A stretch of 14,252 nucleotides of DNA from an uncultured Eubacteriales bacterium (GTDB lineage Bacteria; Bacillota; Clostridia; Lachnospirales; Lachnospiraceae): the NCBI GenBank assembly GCA_900548855.1, contig URMF01000070.1:1-14252 (forward strand). Reading direction: 5' to 3'. Every line of letters begins with the position of its first letter. Position 1 is the stretch's first letter. A program made the position numbers and the translations under genes. Below are positions 5,976 to 14,252 of this stretch, piece by piece. The notes beneath the pieces are model-generated. The model was given only the letters and a program-made list of their open reading frames with translations. It did no database searches and had not been told where the DNA came from.

Positions 5976-6017
5976 TTGAATAGTTAACATAAATAGTGTA
6001 CATAATATGTCGACATA
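5976..6017 (+). promoter_or_regulatory. Possible dnaG promoter and a 12-bp palindrome
   Basis: In the short dgt-dnaG gap, TTGAAT (5976-5981) and TACATA (5999-6004) are spaced by 17 bases and could be a weak vegetative promoter. Immediately after it lies TATGTCGACATA (6006-6017), a perfect 12-base palindrome, near where transcription would start. An operator function is possible but unsupported. Confidence 0.3.
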
Positions 6018-6057
6018 ACGTGATTGAGAATTGGAAAGATATAGGTGGTGATACAGA

Positions 6058-7830
6058 TTGTACTATACAGATGAAGTAATTGAAGAGGTGCGCTCACGAA
6101 ATGATATTGTGGATGTGATTGGGAGTTATGTAAACTTGAAAAGAAAGGGAAACTCCTATTCAGCCTGCTGTCCCTTTCATCATGAAAAGACACCATCCTT
6201 TCATGTGAGCCGGGAAAAGCAGATGTATCACTGCTTTGGCTGTGGCGTGGGTGGCAATGTTTATACATTTTTAATGGAGCATGAGAATTTTTCTTTTCCC
6301 GAGGCGGTAGAGGCGTTGGCGCAAAGGGCAGGAATCCAGCTTCCGGAACAAAGCATGACACCAGAGGCAAAGCGCCAGGCAGATGCACGAACCAGGATAA
6401 AGGATATGAATAAACTGGCTGCCGGATATTTTCACTATCTGTTAAAGACAGAGCATGGAACCCATGCCATGGAATATCTGAAAAAAAGAGGTTTGACGGA
6501 TGAGACCATTACAAAATTTGGTCTGGGATTTTCAGATGTGTACCGGGATGATTTGTATAAATATTTGAAGAGTAAGGGTTATCAGGATGAGGAATTAAAG
6601 GATTCCGGTCTTGTGAAATTTGATGAGAAGCAGGGGGTATCCGACCGGTTTTGGAACCGGGTTATGTATCCCATAATTGATACCAACAACCGGGTAATCG
6701 GTTTTGGTGGCAGAGTTATGGGGGATGCTAAGCCCAAATATATCAATACCCAGGACACACCCGTTTTTGATAAAAGCCGTAATCTTTACGGTCTCAATCT
6801 TGCAAAAAAAACCAGGAGAAGCGGGATTATTTTCTGTGAGGGATATATGGATGTCATATCCATGCACCAGGCAGGGTTTGACAATGCGGTGGCATCTCTT
6901 GGTACGGCGCTGACGGTGGGACAGGTTAATCTGATTAAACGCTATACCGACCGGGTATATCTTGCCTATGACAGTGATGAGGCGGGAACAAAGGCAGCGC
7001 TTCGTGCACTTGAGATTATGCGGGAGTTTGAAATACCGGCGAGAGTGATATCCTTAAAGCCCTATAAGGACCCGGATGAGCTGATTCAGGCAGAGGGTAC
7101 GGAGGAGTTTGAGAGGCGGATTGAACAGGCACAAAGCGGTACAATGTTTGAAATTGAAAAATTAGCACATAATTATAATCAGGAAGACCCTCAGGAACGA
7201 ACCCAGTTTCAGAAGGAGGCGGCAAAAAGGCTTTCCATTATCATGGAGCCGCTGGAACGCAAAAATTATATCGACAGTGTGGCGGAAAAATACCATATAG
7301 ATGCGGACAGCCTGAAGGAGGCGGTTACCCAGTATGGAATTGCAGGGGTAAATAAGGTGGATGCCTCGGTATTCAGGGAGCGCTCCGCCCGGAAATCCTC
7401 TGAGGAGGAGAGGGAAGAGAAGCAGTTAAAGGCAGAACGCCTTTTGATAACCTGGCTTATAAATGAGAATGCCCTGTTTGATATTTTGAAGGACAGGATA
7501 TCGGCAGAAGACTTTTTTGAGCCAGTCTATCACGATATTGCAGTAGAGTTATTCAGCCAGTATGAAAAAGACGGTAAGGTTACGCCTGCAGCCATTATGA
7601 ATCACTACCAGAGCAGGGAAGAGCATGAAAAAGTATCTGCTATTATGCAGCAGGGTTTCGACATGGAGGTAACAGCAGAAGAAAAGTCGAAAACCATAAC
7701 GGCATTGGTACGAAAAATAAAAGAGCGCAGCATTCAGCACCAGATGGAGTCTGCAAAAGGTGATTTGGTAAAAACCGGTGAGCTTTTAAAACAAAAAAGC
7801 GAATTGAATAAAATTGTTATCCGCATTTAA
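6058..7830 (+). CDS. dnaG: DNA primase DnaG
   Basis: A 590-residue DNA-dependent RNA polymerase that makes primers at the replication fork. Domains in order: the CHC2 zinc-binding domain (about 5-100) with ligands C38, H41, C59 and C62 in CPFHHEKTPSF and YHCFGCG; the catalytic core with RVMYPIIDTNNRVIGFGGR (201-219) and the TOPRIM fold, where E261 (FCEGYMDV), D305 and D307 (YDSDEAG) and D338/D340 (KDPDEL) are the expected metal-binding acidic residues; and a C-terminal helicase-interaction domain (about 450-590). The start codon is TTG at 6058, supported by AGGTGG at 6043-6048 nine bases upstream and by the family's usual N-terminus (YYTDEVIEEVRSRNDIVDVI). No in-frame ATG in the gap fits better. 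It sits between a dNTP hydrolase and the primary sigma factor; linkage of dnaG to rpoD is the conserved macromolecular-synthesis arrangement, here without a visible rpsU. Confidence 0.98.
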   Translation: MYYTDEVIEEVRSRNDIVDVIGSYVNLKRKGNSYSACCPFHHEKTPSFHVSREKQMYHCFGCGVGGNVYTFLMEHENFSFPEAVEALAQRAGIQLPEQSMTPEAKRQADARTRIKDMNKLAAGYFHYLLKTEHGTHAMEYLKKRGLTDETITKFGLGFSDVYRDDLYKYLKSKGYQDEELKDSGLVKFDEKQGVSDRFWNRVMYPIIDTNNRVIGFGGRVMGDAKPKYINTQDTPVFDKSRNLYGLNLAKKTRRSGIIFCEGYMDVISMHQAGFDNAVASLGTALTVGQVNLIKRYTDRVYLAYDSDEAGTKAALRALEIMREFEIPARVISLKPYKDPDELIQAEGTEEFERRIEQAQSGTMFEIEKLAHNYNQEDPQERTQFQKEAAKRLSIIMEPLERKNYIDSVAEKYHIDADSLKEAVTQYGIAGVNKVDASVFRERSARKSSEEEREEKQLKAERLLITWLINENALFDILKDRISAEDFFEPVYHDIAVELFSQYEKDGKVTPAAIMNHYQSREEHEKVSAIMQQGFDMEVTAEEKSKTITALVRKIKERSIQHQMESAKGDLVKTGELLKQKSELNKIVIRI

Positions 7831-7930
7831 AAATGTTCAATATATAGTAACGGATAGGAAGAAGATAAAATATAAAGTAAGAAATTTAAGATAAAGGCTT
7901 AACATAGTCAAATTAAGGAAGGATGGAACG

Positions 7931-9157
7931 ATGGAAGAACAAAAAACAAACATTACAGAAGATGCAAAATTTCAGGAGAAACTAAAAGAACTGCTGGCAA
8001 TTGCAAGGAAAAAGAAAAATGTGATTGAGGATACTGAGATTATTGCATGCTTTGCTTCAAGCAGGGACATTGAACTGACAACAGAGCTCATGGAAAAGAT
8101 ATTTGAGTTTCTTGAGAAAAACAAGGTGGATGTTTTGACGATTTCTGAGGGAGAAGAGGAACCGGATGAGGATGCCCTGTTAGAGGTAGAAAATGATGAG
8201 GACCTTGCTGTGGAAAAGATTGATTTATCCGTTCCAGAGGGAACCAACATTGAAGACCCGGTCCGAATGTATTTAAAGGAAATTGGTAAGGTGCCGTTGC
8301 TGAGTGCGGAGGAAGAGATTACCCTTGCCCAGAAAATGGAGGGGGGAGACGCAGCCAGAGCTCAGTTAGATGATGCAGGAGACGATTTGGATGAGGAGAC
8401 AAAGAGGGAACTGGAAGAACTGATAAATCAGGGAGATTATGCAAAGAAGAAGCTGGCAGAAGCGAATCTCCGCTTAGTGGTGAGTATTGCAAAGCGTTAT
8501 GTGGGACGTGGAATGCTTTTTCTGGATTTGATTCAGGAGGGAAATCTTGGACTGATTAAAGCGGTTGAAAAGTTTGACTATCGCAAGGGCTATAAGTTTT
8601 CCACTTATGCAACATGGTGGATTCGTCAGGCAATCACAAGGGCAATTGCCGACCAGGCAAGAACTATCCGTATTCCGGTGCACATGGTGGAAACTATTAA
8701 TAAATTAATCCGCGTATCTCGCCAGCTTTTACAGGAGTTAGGCAGGGAGCCGTCCCCGGAGGAAATTGCGGAAGAGATGGATATCCCGGTGGAGCGTGTC
8801 AGGGAGATATTGAAGATTTCACAGGAGCCGGTATCCCTGGAAACCCCAATTGGTGAAGAGGAAGACAGTCATTTAGGAGATTTTATTCAGGATGAGAATG
8901 TTCCGGTTCCTGCGGATGCAGCGGCATTTACACTGCTAAAGGAGCAGCTGGTGGAGGTATTGTCAACGCTGACAGAGCGGGAGCAGAAGGTATTAAGACT
9001 TCGTTTTGGCTTAGACGATGGACGGGCAAGAACGCTGGAAGAGGTAGGCAAGGAATTTAATGTTACCCGTGAGCGTATCCGCCAGATAGAGGCGAAGGCG
9101 CTCCGGAAGCTGAGACATCCAAGCCGCAGCAGAAAATTAAGAGATTATCTGGAGTAA
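7931..9157 (+). CDS. rpoD: Primary sigma factor SigA (RpoD)
   Basis: A 408-residue housekeeping sigma factor that directs RNA polymerase to -10/-35 promoters. Region 1.1-like sequence and a very acidic stretch cover about 1-100. Region 1.2 begins at EDPVRMYLKEIGKVPLLS (108-125). Region 2 is near-invariant: NLRLVVSIAKRYVGRGMLFLDLIQEGNLGLIKA (about 179-211), and region 2.3/2.4 YKFSTYATWWIRQAITRAIADQARTIRIPVHM (221-252). Region 3 spans about 253-330, and region 4.2 carries the -35-binding helix-turn-helix RTLEEVGKEFNVTRERIRQIEAKALRKLRHP (about 367-397). Between regions 1.2 and 2.1 there is an acidic spacer (about 138-175) some 25-30 residues longer than in Bacillus SigA. AAGGAAGGA upstream of 7931 is the ribosome site. 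The trmK start lies five bases after the stop. Confidence 0.98.
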   Translation: MEEQKTNITEDAKFQEKLKELLAIARKKKNVIEDTEIIACFASSRDIELTTELMEKIFEFLEKNKVDVLTISEGEEEPDEDALLEVENDEDLAVEKIDLSVPEGTNIEDPVRMYLKEIGKVPLLSAEEEITLAQKMEGGDAARAQLDDAGDDLDEETKRELEELINQGDYAKKKLAEANLRLVVSIAKRYVGRGMLFLDLIQEGNLGLIKAVEKFDYRKGYKFSTYATWWIRQAITRAIADQARTIRIPVHMVETINKLIRVSRQLLQELGREPSPEEIAEEMDIPVERVREILKISQEPVSLETPIGEEEDSHLGDFIQDENVPVPADAAAFTLLKEQLVEVLSTLTEREQKVLRLRFGLDDGRARTLEEVGKEFNVTRERIRQIEAKALRKLRHPSRSRKLRDYLE

Positions 9158-9162
9158 TTGTC

Positions 9163-9978
9163 ATGTTATCAAAGAGAATGGAGGCTGTGGTGAGTATGGT
9201 TTCACCGCAGTCCTTTACTGTTGCAGATATTGGCTGTGACCATGCATATGTATCCATCGCCCTGATAGAGAGAAAGATAGCAGAAAATGTTGTGGCTATG
9301 GATGTGAGGCAGGGACCTTTAGGAATTGCTGCAGGCAATGTGGCAGCAGCGGGACTTCAAGGAAAAATCGATTTGCGTTTGAGCAATGGATTGGAAAAGC
9401 TGCTGCCGGGAGAGGTGGATGCGGTTGTGATTGCCGGTATGGGCGGCATGCTTGTAAAAAGTATTTTGGAAAGTGGAGAAAAAATACTGCATTATGAGAA
9501 AATGCGTCCGAGTCTGATTTTACAACCCCAGTCAGACTTAAAGGAAGTACGGATATTTTTACATAGCAGTGCATATCATATTGTGCAGGAAAAAATGCTG
9601 ATTGATGAGGGAAAATATTATACTGTAATAAAGGCAGAGCCGGGAACATGTAACCAGATTGTAGATTCCTTTGTGGAAGCGGATGGAATGCAGTACTGGA
9701 ATGTGAAAAAGGATGCGCAGGGTATAGAACAGTATACCGAAGCAGACTGGCAATACGGAAGATATAATCTGGAACACCGGGACGCCATATTGTTTGCATA
9801 CTTAAAAAAGGAACAGAAAAATCTTTTTAAAATTTACGAGTCAATTTCCTGCAATCTTTCCGGAGAGGAAGGGCAGATATCTGCCCGGACAAAAGAGCGT
9901 GCGTCTGCTATTTACCGGGCAATTAAAATAAACAGATGGGCACTTCAAAAATACTATAACTATGAAAAGCTTCTGTAA
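9163..9978 (+). CDS. trmK: tRNA (adenine-22-N1)-methyltransferase TrmK
   Basis: A 271-residue SAM-dependent methyltransferase predicted to place N1-methyl on A22 of bacterial tRNAs. The Rossmann-type core has motif I VADIGCDHAYVSI (20-32), an acidic residue after strand 2 (AMDVRQGPLG, 45-54), the family's GMGG (92-95) and LILQPQSD (118-125), which together identify the TrmK/YqfN family. The C-terminal part (about 200-271) is a charged helical, coiled-coil-like extension, also family-typical. Translation probably couples to rpoD: GGAG (9151-9154) sits at the very end of rpoD, eight bases before this ATG. The pairing of this gene with a Nif3-like gene downstream of the sigma factor is the conserved Firmicutes order (sigA-trmK-yqfO in Bacillus). 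Confidence 0.93.
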   Translation: MLSKRMEAVVSMVSPQSFTVADIGCDHAYVSIALIERKIAENVVAMDVRQGPLGIAAGNVAAAGLQGKIDLRLSNGLEKLLPGEVDAVVIAGMGGMLVKSILESGEKILHYEKMRPSLILQPQSDLKEVRIFLHSSAYHIVQEKMLIDEGKYYTVIKAEPGTCNQIVDSFVEADGMQYWNVKKDAQGIEQYTEADWQYGRYNLEHRDAILFAYLKKEQKNLFKIYESISCNLSGEEGQISARTKERASAIYRAIKINRWALQKYYNYEKLL

Positions 9979-10018
9979 AAGGATAAAATTTATAAAAAGA
10001 ACAAAGGGGTGATGAAAA

Positions 10019-10816
10019 ATGAAATGTCAACAGATTATAGATGCGTTAGAACGGCTTTCTCCGAGACAGTATGCCTGTGATTGGGACAATGTGGGGCTGC
10101 TGGTGGGAAGACGGGAACGGGAGGTATATAAGCTTATGATAGCACTGGATGCCTCTAAGGAAGTCGTTTCCTATGCGGTAAAGCAGAAGGCGGATATGCT
10201 GATAACTCACCATCCAATGATTTTTTCCTCCATAAAGCAGGTAAATGAGGAACAGTTTGTGTCGGAGAAGATATTAACTCTGGCAGAAAACCGAATTAGC
10301 TATTATGCAATGCATACGAATTTTGATGCTGTGGGCGGCATGGCAGAGCTTGCAGCCGGCAGCCGGTATCTTAACCTCTCGGAGGTAAGTCCCATTGAAT
10401 ACAGTGGAAATACACAGGAGGGAATGGGACGGTATGGCAGACTGCCGAAACCAATGACGGCAAGAGAGGTGGCGGAATATGTGAAAAAAATGTTTCATCT
10501 GCCCTTTGTGATGCTTTATCAGAGCAGAGAAAAAGCAGAGCAGATATTTGACCGGATTGCGGTGATGCCCGGTTCCGGTAAGAGTGAAATGAAAGCTGTG
10601 AAGCAACAGGGTTATTCCTTGTATCTTACAGGGGATTATGGGCATCATGAAGGGCTGGATGCCATGGATATGGGGATGACGGTAATTGACGCAACCCATT
10701 ATGGTCTGGAGCATATTTTCATTTCCTATATCAGCCAATATTTGAGGGAGACTTTTGGAGAGGATACAATCGAAATTGTTGAGGCAGATATGGGTTGTCC
10801 GGTACAGATATTATAA
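10019..10816 (+). CDS. Nif3-like dinuclear metal-centre protein
   Basis: A 265-residue protein of the Nif3/YqfO/YbgI family, which forms toroidal hexamers with a two-metal site and is proposed to act as a hydrolase, GTP cyclohydrolase-like (FolE2-associated) enzyme or metal chaperone; its precise role is unsettled. Metal-ligand motifs are visible: LITHHPMIFSS (61-71), YYAMHTNFDAVGG (95-107), LTGDYGHHEGLDAM and DATHYGLE near the C-terminus. Compared with Bacillus YqfO (about 370 residues), it lacks the inserted PII/CutA-like domain and matches the compact E. coli YbgI form (about 247). AAAGGGGT at 10003-10010 is eight bases upstream. An out-of-frame ATG at 10012 is not used. It follows trmK by 40 bases with no terminator, so cotranscription is likely. 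Confidence 0.92.
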   Translation: MKCQQIIDALERLSPRQYACDWDNVGLLVGRREREVYKLMIALDASKEVVSYAVKQKADMLITHHPMIFSSIKQVNEEQFVSEKILTLAENRISYYAMHTNFDAVGGMAELAAGSRYLNLSEVSPIEYSGNTQEGMGRYGRLPKPMTAREVAEYVKKMFHLPFVMLYQSREKAEQIFDRIAVMPGSGKSEMKAVKQQGYSLYLTGDYGHHEGLDAMDMGMTVIDATHYGLEHIFISYISQYLRETFGEDTIEIVEADMGCPVQIL

Positions 10817-10895
10817 GCGGCAGGTTTAGTATAAACATTGAATAGTATAGGATAAAATACAGAAGAAAAAAGCTGGTTGAAGGAGGGATTTATAT

Positions 10896-12554
10896 ATGAT
10901 TACCGTTACAATTGATGAAAAGGAATATCAGGTAAAAAAAGGGATTCGTTTAGAGGATGTTGCAAAAAAATATGGTGTCTGTGCCGAGGGAGAAATTGTA
11001 CTTGCCTATGTAAACGGACACCTTTCCGAACTACATAAAACGATAGAGGAACCTGCTGTCATTGAGTTTGTTTCTACGGTAGATAAAATCGGATATGATA
11101 CTTATAAGAGGAGCATGATTTTAATGATGATGACAGCGTTCCGTGAGGTGCTGAGAACTAAAGGAACCACAGGCCGTATACGGGTGTTGTTTTCACTGGG
11201 AAAAGGATTTTACTGTGAGCTTGAAAGCAAAGGTGCTTCTGTAAATCAGGCGCTTCTTGATGAGGTGGCAGAGAAGATGAAGGAGCTTGTGGATAAGAAT
11301 ATTCCAATTATAAAAAGCACCTACCGTTCCCATGATTTAATGAAGCGCTTTGAAGCACAGGGTAGAAAAGATAAAGTACAGCTGTTTAAATACCGCAGGG
11401 CTTCCAACGCAAATGTATACCGTCTGGATGGTTTTGAAGATTATTATTATGGTTTTATGGTCGCTTCCACCGGGTATCTGAAACGCTTTGCATTAATTGC
11501 TTTTGAGGAAGGTTTTGTTTTGCAGATGCCGGAACGGAAGAATCCGGATGTTTTGCCAGAATTTAAGCCACAGCATAAGCTGTTCTCTGTGTTAAAGCAG
11601 TCGGATGAATGGGGGGTTATGCTGAATGTGGACACAGTGGGCGGCTTGAATGATGCCATTGCCAATGGGGAAATTAATGATTTAATGCTGGTACAGGAAG
11701 CGTTACAGGAAAAGAATATAGCAGAAATTGCATCCCGGATAAAAGAGGAAGACAAGAAGGTTATTCTGATTGCAGGACCAAGCTCGTCTGGCAAGACATC
11801 ATTTTCCCACAGGCTGAGTATCCAGCTGCGGGCAATGGGCATGTCCCCTCATCCCGTTGCACTGGACAATTATTTTGTAGACAGGGAGCATACCCCGAGA
11901 GATGCGGATGGAAATTATGATTTTGAGTGTATAGAAGCAGTGGATATAGCGAAATTTAATGAGGACATGATGTGTCTGTTGCAGGGAGAGGAGATACAGG
12001 TGCCTACCTTTAATTTCCGGATTGGGAAAAGGGAATACAAGGGCAACACTATGAAAATGGGAGCAAATGATGTGCTTGTAATAGAGGGAATTCACGGATT
12101 GAATCCGAAGATGTCGGCAGGTCTGCCAGACGACAGCAAATTTAAGATATATATCAGTGCCCTTACCCAGTTAAATGTGGATGAGCATAACCGGATTGCT
12201 ACAACAGACGGGCGTTTGATACGGAGAATTGTAAGGGATGCCAGAACCAGGGGCAATAGTGCCCAGGCCACCATTGCCATGTGGGATTCTGTAAGGCGTG
12301 GAGAGGAGCAGAACATTTTTCCGTATCAGGAGGAGGCAGATGCCATGTTTAATTCTGCCCTGATATATGAACTAAGTGTAATCAAGCCTTATGTGGAGCC
12401 GCTGCTCTTTGCAATTCCACCGGAAGCGAAGGAATACCAGGAAGCAAAAAGGCTCTTAAAGTTTCTGGATTATTTTCTGGGCGTCAGTTCAGAGAATATA
12501 CCAAACAATAGTATATTAAGGGAGTTTGTCGGAGGCAGCTGTTTTCCGGTATAG
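10896..12554 (+). CDS. TGS-domain nucleoside (uridine-type) kinase
   Basis: A 552-residue multidomain protein. Residues 1-60 form a TGS-like ubiquitin fold (ITVTIDEKEYQVKKGIRLEDVAKKYG). About 65-270 resemble the editing-domain-like region seen after TGS in threonyl-tRNA synthetase, without any synthetase catalytic core. About 280-550 are a P-loop kinase of the uridine kinase/phosphoribulokinase class: Walker A GPSSSGKT (294-301), DNYFVDREHTPRDADGNYDFE (324-344) as the nucleoside-binding region, VLVIEGIHGLNP (393-404) as the Walker B-like strand, and RRIVRDARTRG (443-453) as the lid arginines. Proteins with this architecture are annotated as nucleoside kinases in Clostridia and Thermotoga. Phosphorylation of uridine/cytidine is predicted; the job of the tRNA-synthetase-like half is unknown. 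AGGAGG (10881-10886) lies nine bases before the start. It is the last gene of the rightward cluster and converges with a sensor kinase gene 29 bases away; no strong terminator is visible there. Confidence 0.9.
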   Translation: MITVTIDEKEYQVKKGIRLEDVAKKYGVCAEGEIVLAYVNGHLSELHKTIEEPAVIEFVSTVDKIGYDTYKRSMILMMMTAFREVLRTKGTTGRIRVLFSLGKGFYCELESKGASVNQALLDEVAEKMKELVDKNIPIIKSTYRSHDLMKRFEAQGRKDKVQLFKYRRASNANVYRLDGFEDYYYGFMVASTGYLKRFALIAFEEGFVLQMPERKNPDVLPEFKPQHKLFSVLKQSDEWGVMLNVDTVGGLNDAIANGEINDLMLVQEALQEKNIAEIASRIKEEDKKVILIAGPSSSGKTSFSHRLSIQLRAMGMSPHPVALDNYFVDREHTPRDADGNYDFECIEAVDIAKFNEDMMCLLQGEEIQVPTFNFRIGKREYKGNTMKMGANDVLVIEGIHGLNPKMSAGLPDDSKFKIYISALTQLNVDEHNRIATTDGRLIRRIVRDARTRGNSAQATIAMWDSVRRGEEQNIFPYQEEADAMFNSALIYELSVIKPYVEPLLFAIPPEAKEYQEAKRLLKFLDYFLGVSSENIPNNSILREFVGGSCFPV

Positions 12555-12583
12555 AGTAAGCTTTTGCTTCACATGACAATTTT

Positions 12584-14252
12584 TCAGGTATGGGAACCGC
12601 AGTACAACGGAATCCGAACCACAAAGGTCGTACCCCTTCCTTCCTCTGACGTTACGGAAATCTCTCCCTGATGCTCGGTGATAATCGTCTTTGCAATGGA
12701 AAGCCCAAGCCCCTGTCCGCCTTCCTCCCTGCGGGTGGTATAAAAGCGCTGGAAGATATGGGAAAGCTCTTTTTCCGGTATACCGCAGCCGGTATCCGAT
12801 ACATGAATACAGGCAAATCCATTTTCCTGCTTTAGGGAGAGGGTGATGTTTCCGTCGGCAGGAGTAAAATCTGCGGCATTGTATAGCAGATTTTCCAGAG
12901 CACGGGATAATTTCTCCGGGTCTGCCATAATCCGGCAGGCTTGCCCGGAAGCCTCGTAATAAAAATCCGGTCCGCTCATCTCAATAACAGGGCAGATACT
13001 GTAGTGAAAATCAGCAAGAAACCGGTTTAAGTCAAGGGCTTCCATATGAGGCGGGGTGCCTGCCTCGGATACCAGGGTCTGGATGGACTGCAGCCGGTGG
13101 GATAAAAGTGCACACTGCTCCTCAATATAGGACATTTTTTCTCTGGAATTCGGGTCCAGCATGATATCATTGCTGCGAATAATCTGTGCCATGTTGGACA
13201 GGGAGGTAAGGGGGGATTTCATATCGTGTCCAAGCTCGGTGATGAGCTGTCCCCGTTCGGAGAGAAGCTGATGCAGATGGAATGTCTTTTCCTCCACCTC
13301 TTCCTGAAGGTGGAGATTCAGCCGGACATTTTCCGCCATGATATCCCGGTTTCTCTGTACCATCAGTATGGCAAAGGCGACAACCATGCCGAAGGCACCG
13401 TATTCCTCCGGCCAGCCGCCGATGACAGGTTCAAAATGCCCGATTGCCAGGACACCGTAAAGAAGGCAGACACCGTTTACGGCAGACGCCGCAAGTGGAA
13501 TCAGGATGTGGGGACGTCCGGTCAGGCATCCGCAAAATGCGGAGCCGGTGAGGAGGATGGCGGCAAAAACCTTATACCAGGAAATGAGAGCACCGTACCA
13601 TTGTACCAGGGTGGGGAAGGCGGGCAGGATGAAGACAGGCAGGATGACGGAGACAGCACACATTCCGAGTGTGACCATGCGGACGAAGCTGTGCAGCCTG
13701 CGGTATTTTTCAGGCAGGAAGAGGGAAAAGGCAATCTGCAGGGCAAACATAAGCCCGGTTAATGCCATGCAGTCTTCTAAGGCATACAGGGAGCGTATCA
13801 GTGGAATTCCCGCAAGCCGTAGGAACGGATAGCAAATCCGCAGGGCAAAGGACAGGCTCAGCATGCCAAAATAGAAAAGGATGGGCGAAGAGGGCTCGTC
13901 CTTTTTGAATACCATACAAAACAGTGACAGGGTCAGGGATGTGAAAAACAGCAGCCCGTAAAAGAGGATGCGGTAAGCGGTAAGATGGCTGATGCTGTCA
14001 GGAGTCCCGATTGCAGGAGGATACCAGAGACCGCCATAGTAATGGGAATAGTTGGAAACCTGTATAATAAGCTCTGTGGATTGATTAATGGCAAAGGAAT
14101 ATGCGGTATCGCGAATGAGAGGGGAATACCGTTCAGGTGCGGTTTCTCCGGGTCCTCCAAGATTTATGCCGTCCACAAATACCCTGGCGGCACAAAGCGG
14201 CTCGGGAAGATAGAGTGTCACGGTGCCGTTTCCCTGCAGAAGCAGGCGGTAG
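12584..14252 (-). CDS. Seven-transmembrane (7TMR-DISM type) sensor histidine kinase, N-terminus outside the window
   Basis: A membrane sensor kinase; 555 codons are visible and the frame is open to the right edge, so the 5' end is missing. A GTG at 14221 is not a credible start because the sequence before it continues the same beta-rich extracellular domain. In order: the end of that domain (to about 14010), seven hydrophobic segments (about 14000-13390) as in 7TMR-DISM receptors, a coiled coil (ENVRLNLHLQEEVEEKTFHLHQLL), the HisKA motif ELGHDMKSPLTSL with the phospho-histidine codon at 13226-13228, and a HATPase_c domain with N-box ENLLYNAADF, G1 VSDTGCGIP, F-box IFQRFY and G2 GGQGLGLSIAK. 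No response regulator is visible in the window, so the partner must be elsewhere. The stimulus is unknown. Base composition is clearly more GC-rich than the Agr block. The gene converges with the nucleoside kinase gene. Confidence 0.93.
   Translation of the reverse strand, partial: YRLLLQGNGTVTLYLPEPLCAARVFVDGINLGGPGETAPERYSPLIRDTAYSFAINQSTELIIQVSNYSHYYGGLWYPPAIGTPDSISHLTAYRILFYGLLFFTSLTLSLFCMVFKKDEPSSPILFYFGMLSLSFALRICYPFLRLAGIPLIRSLYALEDCMALTGLMFALQIAFSLFLPEKYRRLHSFVRMVTLGMCAVSVILPVFILPAFPTLVQWYGALISWYKVFAAILLTGSAFCGCLTGRPHILIPLAASAVNGVCLLYGVLAIGHFEPVIGGWPEEYGAFGMVVAFAILMVQRNRDIMAENVRLNLHLQEEVEEKTFHLHQLLSERGQLITELGHDMKSPLTSLSNMAQIIRSNDIMLDPNSREKMSYIEEQCALLSHRLQSIQTLVSEAGTPPHMEALDLNRFLADFHYSICPVIEMSGPDFYYEASGQACRIMADPEKLSRALENLLYNAADFTPADGNITLSLKQENGFACIHVSDTGCGIPEKELSHIFQRFYTTRREEGGQGLGLSIAKTIITEHQGEISVTSEEGRGTTFVVRIPLYCGSHT

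Noticed and set aside
5984..6388. A 134-residue minus-strand frame over the start of dnaG.
   Set aside because: It overlaps the conserved zinc-binding domain of primase on the other strand and has no domain features or ribosome site that I can support.
5972..10846. Exact 13-base repeat AACATTGAATAGT in two intergenic gaps (5972-5984 and 10834-10846).
   Set aside because: In about 14 kb of AT-biased DNA one or two exact 13-mer pairs are expected by chance, and only one copy has a plausible -10 partner.
12555..12583. Possible terminator AAGC-TTTT-GCTT between the convergent nucleoside kinase and sensor kinase genes.
   Set aside because: The stem is only four base pairs with no adequate T run, too weak to call a terminator.
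13226..13832. Two plus-strand open frames (178 and 108 residues) opposite the right-hand sensor kinase.
   Set aside because: They are antisense to a clear kinase coding region, with compositions typical of reverse-frame shadows and no recognisable domain.
1..14252. CRISPR array, transposase, integrase or phage genes.
   Set aside because: No regularly spaced direct repeats and no reading frame with transposase, integrase or phage motifs were seen.

Overview
The window looks like a chromosomal segment of a Gram-positive, low-to-moderate GC member of the Clostridia, most likely Lachnospiraceae. The reasons are the gene order dgt-like, dnaG, rpoD (SigA), trmK, Nif3-like, TGS-nucleoside kinase; strong GGAGG ribosome binding sites; a YkuD-type L,D-transpeptidase; and Agr/LytTR-type quorum-sensing genes. 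The assignment rests on gene content and order, not on a database search.

Left edge (1-250): the 3' part of a tRNA-Leu(UAG) gene, an intrinsic terminator, and a separate perfect 14-bp inverted repeat upstream of the first protein gene.

Accessory block (248-4744), visibly AT-rich: a rightward operon of an XRE-type DNA-binding protein, a LytTR response regulator (AgrA-like) and a GHKL histidine kinase (AgrC-like), all overlapping or touching. It converges on a leftward pair: an AgrB-type membrane peptidase and, directly downstream and overlapping it, an 81-nt gene (2718-2798, minus) for a 26-residue AgrD-like signal precursor. A shared hairpin terminator separates the two convergent units. The predicted signal core is Ser-Leu-Leu-Phe-Phe followed by a GEPxxPF acidic tail. 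Serine stands where most AgrD peptides have cysteine, so a lactone rather than a thiolactone ring is predicted. Together these genes form a complete peptide quorum-sensing circuit (maker, signal, sensor kinase, regulator) plus an extra XRE regulator. Divergently from agrB runs a second small XRE regulator, then a secreted L,D-transpeptidase that is a candidate but unproven output gene.

Housekeeping block (4969-12554), all rightward: dNTP triphosphohydrolase, DNA primase (TTG start), primary sigma factor, tRNA m1A22 methyltransferase, a compact Nif3-like metal protein and a TGS-domain nucleoside kinase. This resembles a macromolecular-synthesis cluster linking nucleotide control, replication priming, transcription initiation and tRNA modification. 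An imperfect 17-bp-arm palindrome lies in its upstream region.

Right edge (12584-14252, minus): the 3' part of a seven-transmembrane sensor histidine kinase (7TMR-DISM type) whose N-terminus lies beyond the window. It is richer in GC than the Agr block and converges on the nucleoside kinase gene.
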